Source: Arcanobacterium_A bovis
Lineage (GTDB): Bacteria > Actinomycetota > Actinomycetes > Actinomycetales > Actinomycetaceae
Assembly: GCF_042655305.1 (NCBI RefSeq)
Contig: NZ_JBHSLR010000009.1
Reading direction: 5' to 3' (one strand)
DNA length: 64,000 bases
Part shown: in pieces, positions 1-8,284 of the stretch
How the letters are laid out: each line of letters starts with the position of its first letter
Position numbering within the stretch: the first letter of the stretch is position 1
The notes under the pieces: generated by a model
What the model was told of the DNA's origin: nothing
The model's database searches: none
What the model saw: only the letters and a program-made list of their open reading frames with translations
Program-made: the position numbers and the translations under genes

Positions 1-215
1 AATAACACCGACTTTCCATTACCATGCCAGTGAAAAGTCAGATCTTAAGCAACGCTTTTTGGCACTTAGCCCGCGAAAACAGACTACCAGTGGAGCTGAG
101 CCAAACTTCTGAAATGCGGATCTCAAGAAAATAAAAATCCTTATGTACAAGGATAAAAGCACAGGCATAGACTTAAACAGTTAGACCAATAGGGAAGGTG
201 GAGGAGTTTGCTAAG

Positions 216-878
216 ATGAATAAACCGATTCTAGCTATTATTGTTAGCGGATCTCTTGCGATAGGAAGTATGGGGATTGCTGGACAAGTTTAGAATGAAA
301 CGCCAGTTACAACATCACCAATTGTTAAAGTGAATGAGTCAAACCCGAACAGGATTTCATTGACTGAAAAAGACGCGCTTGCGCTGGCTCAAAAGATCGC
401 TAACTCAAGTTCAGCATTCAAAAAATCCATCGTCGCTGGCGGAAAATATAAAATTGTCGTTCCTGATGACGTTCTGGTCGAGAAATACGGATTTACTCCT
501 TCTGAGGTTCAACTTCTTCATTCGTTCGCAGATGGATCGGTGCGATCTGTTAACATCACAGAAAGGAATGAAACCGCTACCGCTAGTCGTGCGAGCCTTT
601 TCCATATTTCAAATTATGACCTCAAGACTGGAACGTTTGCGTTCCTTGCCACGGCAGCGCAAGGGGGACCAGCAGCAGTGGCTGCCGTCTGGCCACTGGT
701 TACTTCAATTGCTGGTCCTCTAGGGACAGTAGCTGGAATTGCTACAGCTCTCTTGGGAGGAGCATTTTTTGCGGATCTTGCGCTTAAGGTTGTTGGGGCG
801 ATCAACCAAGGGAAAGGAATTACATTCTATTCCCAATGGGGAATTCCTCCACTGTATGTAGAGATTGAAGGACGATAA
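216..878 (+). pseudogene. Bacteriocin-like secreted precursor interrupted by an amber codon
   Basis: I do not recognise a named family. An ATG at 216, with a GGAGG-type ribosome site about 10 bases before it, opens a 25-residue signal-peptide-like segment (short basic start, then hydrophobic ILAIIVSGSLAIG, ending GIAGQV). A TAG at 291-293 stops it. The same frame then continues open to 878: an acidic/polar part, then a hydrophobic Gly/Ala-rich C-terminal third (GPAAVAAVWPLV, GPLGTVAGIATALLGGAFFADLAL) ending in an aromatic tail. A GTG at 330 could restart but has no ribosome site. The plan of signal peptide, pro-region and hydrophobic killing peptide resembles secreted bacteriocins such as SdpC in architecture only. 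The next gene, 2 bases on, encodes a small four-helix membrane protein, as expected of an immunity partner. It may be a nonsense mutant, a sequencing error or an amber readthrough gene. Function is inferred. Confidence 0.55.
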
Positions 879-880
879 CT

Positions 881-1216
881 TTGCTCACCAATTTATTTAC
901 CAATTTCAAAGAAGCGCTTCCCGAATTATTCTGGACATTAATATTAGTGATCTTTGCACATAACTTGACGTTCATGGATGTGCTTTCGTTTCCGATAATT
1001 ATCGAGATCTTGATACTCGCATCGCTTGGTATTTATATCATCAAGAAACAAATTGGTAATCCACCGGTCACTGTTATTTACGCAGTCGTTTATATTGCAA
1101 GTTCATTGGGAGTCTTAATTGTCAGGAATGATTCAGCATCAAGGGCTGTTCTTGTTGCTCTTTGTTTTCTCTACCTCCTTGTACTTGAATATTCCTTCAC
1201 GAAAAACAGTAAATAA
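881..1216 (+). CDS. Small four-helix membrane protein, possible immunity protein
   Basis: Not recognised as a known family. The 111-residue product has four likely membrane helices: LFWTLILVIFAHN (about 15-32), FPIIIEILILASLGIYII (37-55), VTVIYAVVYIASSLGVLIV (63-82) and AVLVALCFLYLLVLEY (88-105), with a short basic C-terminus. It starts at TTG 881, only 2 bases after the upstream stop, and the GAAGGA at about 867-872 lies at good spacing, so it is very probably co-translated with the bacteriocin-like gene. Size, topology and position match small membrane immunity proteins paired with secreted hydrophobic bacteriocins; this is inference from context. The ORF is intact although its partner is not. 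Confidence 0.6.
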   Translation: MLTNLFTNFKEALPELFWTLILVIFAHNLTFMDVLSFPIIIEILILASLGIYIIKKQIGNPPVTVIYAVVYIASSLGVLIVRNDSASRAVLVALCFLYLLVLEYSFTKNSK

Positions 1217-1885
1217 ACCTCGATAACAAACTGTGCTTTGATAAGTTCTTCGATTCTCTAATCGACATTTATTGATGTGCTGATTGAGACGATGGAGGTC
1301 GGTTCAAGTCAGGAGGTTGGGTGGAGCATTTCAAAGTGTTCCACCCAACCTATTTGTTTGGGTTTCCTTGCTACTAGTTGGTGGGTATCCCGATTCCGAC
1401 CGTGTGTTGCACTAGAATAGCTCTGAACTATATTCGGGGCAGCGGACAAAGGCAATTGATAGTTTTCCTGTTTTTCGTTGGTGTTGCAATGTTTCTGGGT
1501 GGGTGAGAAGTCGTTTTGACTCGAGTTTTGGTTGGAGGAGGCTATAGCCCGAATTAAACGCATCAAACTGGATCAAAGGCGTAGCGCTGCCTCAAGCTCA
1601 TGAGCTCCGGTGCAAACGACTCCGGAAACATAGTAATGAGGGTAATAGCGCCCTGATTGTGTATCACTTCGCAAAACCTTAGTAAGATATACAGCGTATT
1701 GCTCTTGCTGCTTTTGCTCTGCGCAAATCACGCGGGCGTTGTGTGCTCGCTGGGTTTAACAGCGCGTGTTGACCAGTGCCGAGAGCTATAAGTAATAAGC
1801 GGAGTTTTGTACGATTTATCGTGTGGTGCAATGCTAAAATTGCGAGAACGATACAATATAGAAAACTGATGAGCTGGGAGAATGC
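1217..1885. other. Gene-free stretch upstream of lepB
   Basis: About 670 bases without a convincing gene. It holds the hairpin at 1314-1351. Short open stretches occur on both strands, for example a TTG-initiated 43-residue frame at 1657-1788 with a leucine run, but none has a ribosome site or a recognisable product. A TACAAT hexamer at about 1853 could be a -10 box for lepB, without a good -35. The region could be decayed accessory DNA at the edge of the bacteriocin-like cassette. Confidence 0.5.
1314..1351 (+). terminator. Long stem-loop after the bacteriocin-like cassette
   Basis: Arms AGGTTGGGTGGA (1314-1325) and TCCACCCAACCT (1340-1351) pair perfectly over 12 bp, and G-T wobbles extend the stem inwards. 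The following bases (ATTTGTTTGGG) are only mildly T-rich, so termination is plausible but not certain. It lies about 100 bases after the membrane protein gene. Confidence 0.5.
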
Positions 1886-2749
1886 ATGGAGCAACAGTCG
1901 GACGTCAACCGTTTAGCGCACGACGACGATACGATGCCGCCGTCGTTTCCACCAGATCCATCGGCGAAACGTACCGATAGTAATTCTGCTCAGCACGCTG
2001 ATGCGACGCTAGAAAGTAATGACAGTAAAGATCTAGCTGATGATGTTCCTGCCAAGAGCCTAGGGCAGCGGATACTCTCCTCGTTGGTCGAATTTGGAGT
2101 TGTGATCGTCGTTGCTTTGCTCTGCGCCGTTTTGCTCAAAACTTTCTTGGTACAACCATTTGAGATTCCGTCGGAATCCATGATGAACACTTTAGTTCCG
2201 GGTGATCGGATTATGGTGAATAAGCTGGCTGATTCTGAGCAAGAGCTCCAACGCGGCGACGTCGTCGTCTTTGTTGATCCAGGCCAATGGCTCAACGATG
2301 CTCCGGTGGAACAGAACAGCGGAGTAGTGGGTGTGCTCAAAGACTTTGGTCAGCTTATTGGTCTGTTGCCACAAAATGCTGGCACGCACTTGGTCAAACG
2401 CATTATCGGAATGCCGGGCGATCACGTGAGTTGCGCTGGTCAAGGCGCCAAGATTCTCGTCAATGGCAAACCAATCGACGAAACTTATCTTCCGCAGGGG
2501 ATTCAGCCTTCGATGGATCAATTCGACGTGGTTGTGCCACAGAATCATATTTGGGTGATGGGTGACAATCGCTCTAATTCGAAGGATTCTCGCTTCCACC
2601 AGCGGGCTACTGGTTTTGGGTTTGTGCCAATTGCCAATATTGAGGGCCGTGCCTGGCTAAAGATATATCCGATGAGTCGTTTTGGCAGAATTCCAGATGC
2701 GTCGCATGTATTCGACGATGTCCCAGCACCTGAATCTTCTGCAAAGTAA
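1886..2749 (+). CDS. lepB: Signal peptidase I
   Basis: Membrane-anchored serine protease that removes signal peptides from exported proteins. The 287-residue protein has an acidic, disordered N-terminus (1-60), one membrane helix (about 67-88) and the S26 catalytic domain outside. Box B PSESMMNTL carries the nucleophile Ser98, box D KRIIGMPGDH the general base Lys171, and box E GDNRSNSKDSR is present. The ATG at 1886 follows GGGAG by 6 bases; an overlapping ATG at 1882 is out of frame. It precedes rnhB as in most actinobacteria. The usual upstream rplS is not seen; the bacteriocin-like cassette and gene-free DNA lie there instead. Confidence 0.95.
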   Translation: MEQQSDVNRLAHDDDTMPPSFPPDPSAKRTDSNSAQHADATLESNDSKDLADDVPAKSLGQRILSSLVEFGVVIVVALLCAVLLKTFLVQPFEIPSESMMNTLVPGDRIMVNKLADSEQELQRGDVVVFVDPGQWLNDAPVEQNSGVVGVLKDFGQLIGLLPQNAGTHLVKRIIGMPGDHVSCAGQGAKILVNGKPIDETYLPQGIQPSMDQFDVVVPQNHIWVMGDNRSNSKDSRFHQRATGFGFVPIANIEGRAWLKIYPMSRFGRIPDASHVFDDVPAPESSAK

Positions 2750-2787
2750 CACACTGCATTTGCTGCTCTATCAAATCTGAGATTGTC

Positions 2788-3510
2788 ATGGTTACGAAGG
2801 AAAATATTGCCCGTAAATCGACGCGGATGAAACCAGATCGACTCATTGAAAAAGAAATGCTTGAGCAAATGAGCTGCTTAGGCGAGAACCCTATTCTTGC
2901 CGGTGTCGATGAGGTTGGGCGTGGCTCGTTGGCGGGACCTGCATCGGTTGGAATTGCTCTGATAGACAGCACTACCACCGATTCGTTTCCTGACAAATTA
3001 CGCGATTCGAAGTTATTGAGTCCTGCTGTACGGCAAAGCTTGGTCGAACCTACCCGCGAATGGGTATTAGCTGCGGCGGTTGGACATTCCACCGTTGAAG
3101 AAATCAACAAGTGGGGGATCGTGGCAGGTCTGCGCGCTGCGGCTAAGCGAGCAGTGGACGAGCTTTATGCGCAAGGATTTCACATCGACGCCGTACTGCT
3201 AGACGGCTCACACGACTGGTGGACTAGCGACGGCTTTGGTGCGCTTTTCGACGCCGTGCCGCAGCTTCCAGATGTACCTGTGCGAACCGTCGTCAAAGGC
3301 GATGCACAGTGCGCAGTTGTTGCCGGCGCCTCCGTTTTAGCAAAAGTTTCACGAGATTCGTTGATGGAGTCGTTGGCGCAGGAGTTTCCGCAGTACGATT
3401 GGGGGAGTAACAAAGGTTATTCTTCTCCAAAACATGTGGAAGCATTAAAGGAATTTGGCGCTAGTATTTATCACCGGACGGCATGGAAACTGCCTGGTAT
3501 TTCTAGCTAA
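2788..3510 (+). CDS. rnhB: Ribonuclease HII
   Basis: Cytoplasmic endonuclease that cuts RNA in RNA-DNA hybrids and removes misincorporated ribonucleotides. The 240-residue protein has the RNase HII signature GVDEVGRGSLAGP near residue 39, with the first catalytic Asp-Glu pair; further acidic catalytic residues lie in LLDGSHDWW and later. GYSSPKH near the C-terminus is typical of HII enzymes. The N-terminal 35 residues are a weakly conserved extension, so a later start is possible, although no better ribosome site is seen. It sits between lepB and the DUF2469 gene, the standard actinobacterial order. Confidence 0.93.
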   Translation: MVTKENIARKSTRMKPDRLIEKEMLEQMSCLGENPILAGVDEVGRGSLAGPASVGIALIDSTTTDSFPDKLRDSKLLSPAVRQSLVEPTREWVLAAAVGHSTVEEINKWGIVAGLRAAAKRAVDELYAQGFHIDAVLLDGSHDWWTSDGFGALFDAVPQLPDVPVRTVVKGDAQCAVVAGASVLAKVSRDSLMESLAQEFPQYDWGSNKGYSSPKHVEALKEFGASIYHRTAWKLPGISS

Positions 3511-3524
3511 GGGAAAGGATGATG

Positions 3525-3842
3525 ATGAGCGAACTCGAGAACTACGAGGCAGAACGCGAACTCGCTTTATATCGCGAGTATCGAGATGTGATCAACCTTT
3601 TCCGGTATGTTGTGGAAACTGAGCGGCGTTTTTATCTTGCCAATGATGTGAATGTGAATGTGCGTGGATCAAGCTCAGGAGATATTTTCTTTGAGGTGAT
3701 CATGACGGACGCTTGGGTTTGGGATATCTACCGTTCCTCGCGTTTCATTCGTAGCGCGCGGGTAGTGACGTTCAAAGACGTAAACGTTGAAGAGCTTAAT
3801 AAGCCGGATATTTCGCGCGAATTGGATTTTGAGCGCGAATGA
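3525..3842 (+). CDS. DUF2469 family protein
   Basis: Small acidic protein (105 residues from this start) of a conserved actinobacterial family of unknown function, like mycobacterial Rv2901c, always found next to rnhB and yraN. Diagnostic stretches are SELENYEAERELALYREYRDV, with its charged helix, and the aromatic-rich DAWVWDIYR. Three ATGs lie in a row at 3519, 3522 and 3525; the AAAGG at 3514-3518 abuts the first and is best spaced for the third, which I chose. No membrane segment or catalytic motif is visible. Confidence 0.88.
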   Translation: MSELENYEAERELALYREYRDVINLFRYVVETERRFYLANDVNVNVRGSSSGDIFFEVIMTDAWVWDIYRSSRFIRSARVVTFKDVNVEELNKPDISRELDFERE

Positions 3843-3845
3843 CGT

Positions 3846-3935
3846 GCGCTTGCGTGGTGAGTAACGAGTAGCGTGTTGTAAGTAGCGAGTAACCAGTGAC
3901 GCGCCGCTAAACTTGAAACAAAACGCGTAACAAGA
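3846..3935 (+). repeat. Degenerate GAGTARCGAGTA short repeats
   Basis: The 230-base gap between the DUF2469 gene and yraN contains reiterated near-copies of one word: GTGAGTAACGAGTAGCG, GTAAGTAGCGAGTAACC, then looser GTAACAAGAAGCG. Read on the other strand this is the TACTCGTTACTCGC type of low-complexity repeat. No gene is supported here. Confidence 0.45.
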
Positions 3936-4075
3936 AGCGTGAAGCGCATTTAGACGGAATAAAGTGCGCTTAGATCTGTTCAGGTAGTTACCCACAAGCG
4001 CTTGGAACGTGAAGAGAATCCACAGCGGGGTTTGGTCGGCAATCATTGGGCGACGCTGTGTGCTCAAATGTGGGT

Positions 4076-4486
4076 ATGTCGAATGAATCCTACTTTGTTG
4101 AAACTCCACTCGTCGATGAGTTGCTGAGATGTTCACGTCAAGATCTCGGGCGGTGGGGCGAAGCCTGCGCCCGCCGCTACCTCGAGAATCACGATTTTGT
4201 GGTGTACGAATCTAATTGGCGAACGCGTGGAGGAGAATTAGATGTAATCGGGTATGACCCGAAGCGGGAAGCGATCGTGGCCGTGGAGGTAAAAACTCGC
4301 CGGCGCATCGGGGCAGGTAGACCAGAAGAGGCGATTACACCTGCTAAATTGCAACGTTTACGCGCGCTCTTGGTTCAGTGGGTGCTCAATTCCGGATTGC
4401 ATCCGAATAAATTGGCAATTGATAGCGTAGGGGTTCACGTTCAGACTCACGGCTACACTCTGCAGCACATCAAGGACATCGTATGA
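4076..4486 (+). CDS. YraN/UPF0102 family nuclease-fold protein
   Basis: Member of UPF0102 (YraN), a predicted restriction-endonuclease-fold protein of unknown cellular role, usually next to comM and dprA in DNA uptake/recombination clusters. The family core is clear: LGRWGEACARRYLENHDF, NWRTRGGELDVIGYD and VAVEVKTRR, giving the E-D-ExK pattern of PD-(D/E)XK nucleases. A TTG at 4046 extends the frame, but ATG 4076 is the better start and gives 136 residues. The stop overlaps the comM start by 4 bases (ATGA), so the two are translationally coupled. Confidence 0.9.
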   Translation: MSNESYFVETPLVDELLRCSRQDLGRWGEACARRYLENHDFVVYESNWRTRGGELDVIGYDPKREAIVAVEVKTRRRIGAGRPEEAITPAKLQRLRALLVQWVLNSGLHPNKLAIDSVGVHVQTHGYTLQHIKDIV

Positions 4487-6075
4487 GCGTGGTACGGGTG
4501 GGACGATCACGCACCATTAGTCTGCTTGGTTTGAACGGAACGAGCGTACTGATCGAAGCAACACTTTTGAGCGGTTTGCCAAATTTTATGATCGTGGGTT
4601 TGCCTGATGCTGCCGTCAACGAAGCAAAAGAGCGGTTGCGAGCTGCTTTTCAAAATGTGGGTTTGCAATGGCCCAATATGCGCATAGTTGTCAACCTTTC
4701 TCCTGCGGATCGGGTAAAAACGGGAACTAGCTTTGACTTGGGCATCGCAGCGGCAATATTAAGTGCCCAAGGATTTAGAGAACTTCCACAAAATATCGGC
4801 GTATTTGGTGAACTCGGGCTTGATGGAACAGTTCGCCCAGTACGCGGAATCTTGCCTGCTGTGTTAGCTGCACGGCAGGAGGGGTTTGAGCGAGTATTTG
4901 TGCCACAAGACAACAGTGACGAAGCAAGACTTGTTGCACAAATTGACGTCGGAGCGGTGACGCATTTGCGCGAATTTGCCACGATGCTTGGCGTACCAAT
5001 TGAACGAGATCAGAAACTTGCCAAAGTACAAAGCGCTAAGGTTGCTAAATCTCCAAATACGGCCCCGTATGTTGATCTGCCTGATTCTTCTTCAAATAAA
5101 CCGTCGCTTGACGTCTCCGATGTGTGCGGACAGGACGAAGCAATTCATGGCTTGGAAGTGGCGGCATGCGGAGGTCACCACGTGCTGATGATAGGCCCAC
5201 CCGGCGTCGGAAAAAGCATGCTCTCAGAACGTTTTGTGGGTTTCTTGCCCAATCTCACTCAAGAGGAAGCAGTCGAGGTGGCGGCTATCCAATCTGTGTT
5301 CGGGGAGTCGGTGCGAGCTTTGCCGGAGCGTCCTCCTTACGCGGCGCCTCATCACACTGCGAGTACTGCTGCACTGATCGGAGGAGGGAATGGAGTGCCA
5401 AGACCAGGAGCAATAACTCGCGCACATCATGGCGTGCTCTTTTGCGACGAGTTTCCAGAGTTTTCTACTTCCTCGATTCAAGCTTTGCGGCAACCACTGG
5501 AATCAGGGCATATCGACTTGTATCGCGCTCGCGCACGCGTAACATACCCTGCTCGCTTCCAACTCATAGCGGCGGCGAATCCGTGCCGTTGTGGCTATTT
5601 GCTCGACGGAAACGGTAGATGCACGTGTTCGCCGCGCGAACGCTCGTCGTATCGAATAAATCTAGGTGGACCAGTGCGCGACCGGATAGATATGCGTTTG
5701 CTATTGCGCAGGCCTACAAAAGCGCAGCTTAAGTTAGGGGGACAATACTCAACTGCCATGATTTTTGACAATGTTTCAGCTGCGCGAGAACGGCAAAAGC
5801 GTCGGAACAAGGAGCTAGTTGTCGATGGCGTTATGCCCTGCACACCTAATAATGCACAGCTACCGGGCACTTGGTTAAGGAAAAATACCCTCATAGACTC
5901 TCAAGTTTCCCGAAGTCTGGAGAACCAGATTTATGAGGGAAAACTTTCGATGCGGGCCTTTGACCGAATCTTGCGGATCGCATGGAGTCTCGCGGATTTA
6001 CACGGGAATGCCAAACCCACTGATGACGATTTAAGCCAGGCTTTTCTCCTCCGTGGGGAAGGAATAGAGGTGTAA
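4483..6075 (+). CDS. comM: YifB/ComM-like Mg-chelatase-type AAA ATPase
   Basis: AAA+ ATPase of the YifB/ComM family; in Vibrio and Haemophilus ComM is a hexameric helicase that helps branch migration during natural transformation. The 530 residues start with the ChlI-like domain (RTISLLGLNGTSVLIEATL, GLPDAAVNEAKERLRAA), then Walker A GPPGVGKSM at about 238, Walker B-type VLFCDEFPEF, and the Cys-rich NPCRCGYLLDGNGRCTCS. A C-terminal helical domain follows (RAFDRILRIAWSLADL). It overlaps yraN by 4 bases and is followed 2 bases later by dprA, consistent with one operon. Full length for the family. Confidence 0.93.
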   Translation: MSVVRVGRSRTISLLGLNGTSVLIEATLLSGLPNFMIVGLPDAAVNEAKERLRAAFQNVGLQWPNMRIVVNLSPADRVKTGTSFDLGIAAAILSAQGFRELPQNIGVFGELGLDGTVRPVRGILPAVLAARQEGFERVFVPQDNSDEARLVAQIDVGAVTHLREFATMLGVPIERDQKLAKVQSAKVAKSPNTAPYVDLPDSSSNKPSLDVSDVCGQDEAIHGLEVAACGGHHVLMIGPPGVGKSMLSERFVGFLPNLTQEEAVEVAAIQSVFGESVRALPERPPYAAPHHTASTAALIGGGNGVPRPGAITRAHHGVLFCDEFPEFSTSSIQALRQPLESGHIDLYRARARVTYPARFQLIAAANPCRCGYLLDGNGRCTCSPRERSSYRINLGGPVRDRIDMRLLLRRPTKAQLKLGGQYSTAMIFDNVSAARERQKRRNKELVVDGVMPCTPNNAQLPGTWLRKNTLIDSQVSRSLENQIYEGKLSMRAFDRILRIAWSLADLHGNAKPTDDDLSQAFLLRGEGIEV

Positions 6076-6077
6076 TT

Positions 6078-7235
6078 ATGGGTACTGCACTGATGAACAC
6101 TGATGTCGACGACGCGCACCGAGCGGCAATCGTGTGGTCACAAATCGCTGAGGGAGGGGATGTCTATGCAAATCAATGGATCGAGGAATTTGGATATGTG
6201 GAAGCACTCGCGCGACTTCAGAAGAGTGGTGATGAATCGCTGCACAATTCTTCGCCGGCTTTAACTAAACGGATCAGCAGGTGGCGCGCAAGGTTGGACT
6301 GTTTGCCTGAGTTTGATGTGTCTGTGCTGGCAAAGCTCGCAATCTCAATAGTGATTCCTGGTGATAAATATTGGCCAGAGCAACTCAATGATTTGGGAAT
6401 GGAAAAACCGCTTGCCTTGTGGGTACGAGGAAATCTTCGCAATTTGCGCCTCCCCATGGTGTCGTTGGTGGGATCACGAGATGCGAGTAGTTTAGGGATG
6501 CGCACTACCTTAGAATTTGCGCATGACTTGGCAAAAGACTTCGTGATCGTTTCCGGTGGCGCGTTTGGGATCGATGCATGGGCGCATAAAGGCTCTTTGG
6601 CTTGTGGTGGTCGAACGATTGTTGTATCTGCCGGTGGAGTAGATCGTTCGTACCCGACATCGAACCACGAGTTATTCGTGGATGTATTAAAAAATGACGG
6701 CGCAATTATTTCTGAATCGCCTTTGGCGGCAGCACCCCAACGCCATCGGTTCTTGGCACGAAATAGGATAATAGCCGCCCTCGGAGCTGGGACAATTGTT
6801 TTTGAAGCATCATTTCGCTCCGGAGCATTGAATACAGCGCGGCATGCTATGGAAATTGGTCGTGAGGTTGGAGCAATCCCAGGATCTGTAGAGTCGCATT
6901 TTTCTGCGGGGTGCAATGAACTTATTCGCAACGGTGCAACGTTACTTACCACACCTGCACACGCTCGCGAGATGATTGGTAGTATCGGGCAGTTGAATCT
7001 TCTCGATAACGCTGCGATAGATTGTTTCGCTGGTGCTGGTGATAGCAGCTATGATGCCAACACAGAGCGTCTATTTGATGCTGTGCCAGTGCGTCGCGGT
7101 GCACCGATAGATAGTATCGCTCGCTTGGCGGGCATAAGCATCGAAGAAGCTCGATCGATCTTGGGTAAACTATTGATCACAGGTAGAGTCAAGCATGATC
7201 AAGGTCTGTGGATGAAAGGAGCCGCTGGTGGATGA
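6078..7235 (+). CDS. dprA: DNA-processing protein DprA
   Basis: Rossmann-fold protein that binds incoming single-stranded DNA and loads RecA during transformation; in non-competent species its role is unclear. Its 385 residues show the DprA core: SLVGSRDASSLG, VSGGAFGIDAWAHKGSL, AGGVDRSYPTSN, ISESPLAAAPQRHRFLARNR and GAIPGSVESHFSAGCNELI. The last 60 residues look like the DprA winged helix (IDSIARLAGISIEEARSIL). GAGGTG at 6066-6071 supports the ATG at 6078. It overlaps xerC by 8 bases. Together with yraN and comM it forms a uptake/recombination cluster, although no comEA/comEC is in view. Confidence 0.93.
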   Translation: MGTALMNTDVDDAHRAAIVWSQIAEGGDVYANQWIEEFGYVEALARLQKSGDESLHNSSPALTKRISRWRARLDCLPEFDVSVLAKLAISIVIPGDKYWPEQLNDLGMEKPLALWVRGNLRNLRLPMVSLVGSRDASSLGMRTTLEFAHDLAKDFVIVSGGAFGIDAWAHKGSLACGGRTIVVSAGGVDRSYPTSNHELFVDVLKNDGAIISESPLAAAPQRHRFLARNRIIAALGAGTIVFEASFRSGALNTARHAMEIGREVGAIPGSVESHFSAGCNELIRNGATLLTTPAHAREMIGSIGQLNLLDNAAIDCFAGAGDSSYDANTERLFDAVPVRRGAPIDSIARLAGISIEEARSILGKLLITGRVKHDQGLWMKGAAGG

Positions 7236-8190
7236 AGTCAATGACGGCGCGATGCTGTTTGATTCATCGATACAGAAATTAGTGGCGGATTATTCCACTT
7301 TTCTCAGTGTGCGACGAGGATATTCTGCGCATACTGTTCGGGCATACGTGCGCGAAGCTGAATCGTTCTTGACATTTCTGTTCCGACAAAGTGATTTTGT
7401 GGCTGGAACTAGCACTGGAAATGCGATAGATCTTTTGAAAAATATCGATGTGACTGATATGCGCAGTTGGTTGGCGGAAATGTCGGCAGCCGGACATAAA
7501 CGTTCATCTTTGGCGCGCCATTGCGCATCGATAAAAACATTTTCGCATTGGATGTTCAAGAACGGCATATGTGATGCCGATGCAGCGTTGCGGATTCAAG
7601 CTCCGCGTGCAAGTAATGAGCTGCCTACTGTTCTCTCACACAAGCAAGTGGAAGACTTTCTCGAGTACTTGAAGGCACGTGCTGAGTCCGGCGATCCATT
7701 CGATGTTCGTGACTGGGCTATCTTCGAGGTTATTTATGCAGCTGGGATGCGAATAAGCGAGTGTGTAGGCCTTGATCGCGCCGATCTGCTCGACAATGGC
7801 ACTATTCGGGTACTTGGTAAAGGAAATAAAGAGCGTATGGTGCCAATTGGTGCACCAGCCTGGGCAGCGCTTCAACGCTGGCTTGAAGCACGCAGTCGAT
7901 TGATGGGGTGGCAAGATCAGGCCGTCTTTATTGGTAAACGCGGACACCGAATTGATCAACGTGTTGTGCGCCAACGGTTGTGCCAGCTCGCCGATGAAGC
8001 ACAGATTCCGGAGATTAGCCCACATGATTTGCGTCATTGCGCTGCCACCCATTTACTTGATGGTGGTTCTGACCTGCGTATTGTGCAAGAAATCTTAGGG
8101 CATTCTTCATTGGCCACAACACAGCGCTATACGCATGTATCTAATGATCGACTGCGAGCCGCGTTCGGGATGGCGCATCCGCGAGCATAA
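7228..8190 (+). CDS. xerC: Tyrosine recombinase XerC
   Basis: Site-specific recombinase resolving chromosome dimers at dif, normally with XerD and FtsK (ftsK is in this window at 46 kb). The 320-residue protein has an N-terminal SAM-like core-binding domain (15-115) and a catalytic domain with all expected residues: Arg175 (AAGMRISE), Lys198 (LGKGNKER), His266 and Arg269 (SPHDLRHCAATHLL), His292 (LGHSS) and nucleophile Tyr301 (TTQRYTHV). The GTG start at 7228 lies 7 bases after AAAGGA and overlaps the dprA end, the usual dprA-xerC pairing in actinobacteria. Confidence 0.93.
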   Translation: MDEVNDGAMLFDSSIQKLVADYSTFLSVRRGYSAHTVRAYVREAESFLTFLFRQSDFVAGTSTGNAIDLLKNIDVTDMRSWLAEMSAAGHKRSSLARHCASIKTFSHWMFKNGICDADAALRIQAPRASNELPTVLSHKQVEDFLEYLKARAESGDPFDVRDWAIFEVIYAAGMRISECVGLDRADLLDNGTIRVLGKGNKERMVPIGAPAWAALQRWLEARSRLMGWQDQAVFIGKRGHRIDQRVVRQRLCQLADEAQIPEISPHDLRHCAATHLLDGGSDLRIVQEILGHSSLATTQRYTHVSNDRLRAAFGMAHPRA

Positions 8191-8284
8191 CTGGGTGCAA
8201 AAGCGATACTGATCTTGCTCATGCGCTTGTTATCTGGACACCGAGCTGAACAGGACAAAATGTTGTGTTAGGGGAGATTTTAGG

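Noticed and set aside
2..112. Open frame running in from the left edge (ends at TGA 110-112)
   Set aside because: Only 36 residues are visible, without a recognisable motif or coding bias; it could be the tail of a gene outside the window but cannot be supported.
1291..1320. tRNA T-arm-like GGTTCAAGTC, possible attachment-site remnant
   Set aside because: The flanking bases do not form a T-stem, and no anticodon or acceptor arm is present.
1309..1566. 85-residue minus-strand ORF
   Set aside because: Overlaps the hairpin, low-complexity Asn/Ser/Gln composition, no ribosome site and no family signal.
3985..4025. DnaA-box-like words (TTACCCACA, ATCCACAG)
   Set aside because: Two loose matches only, no cluster, no dnaA/dnaN nearby and no AT-rich unwinding region; not an origin.
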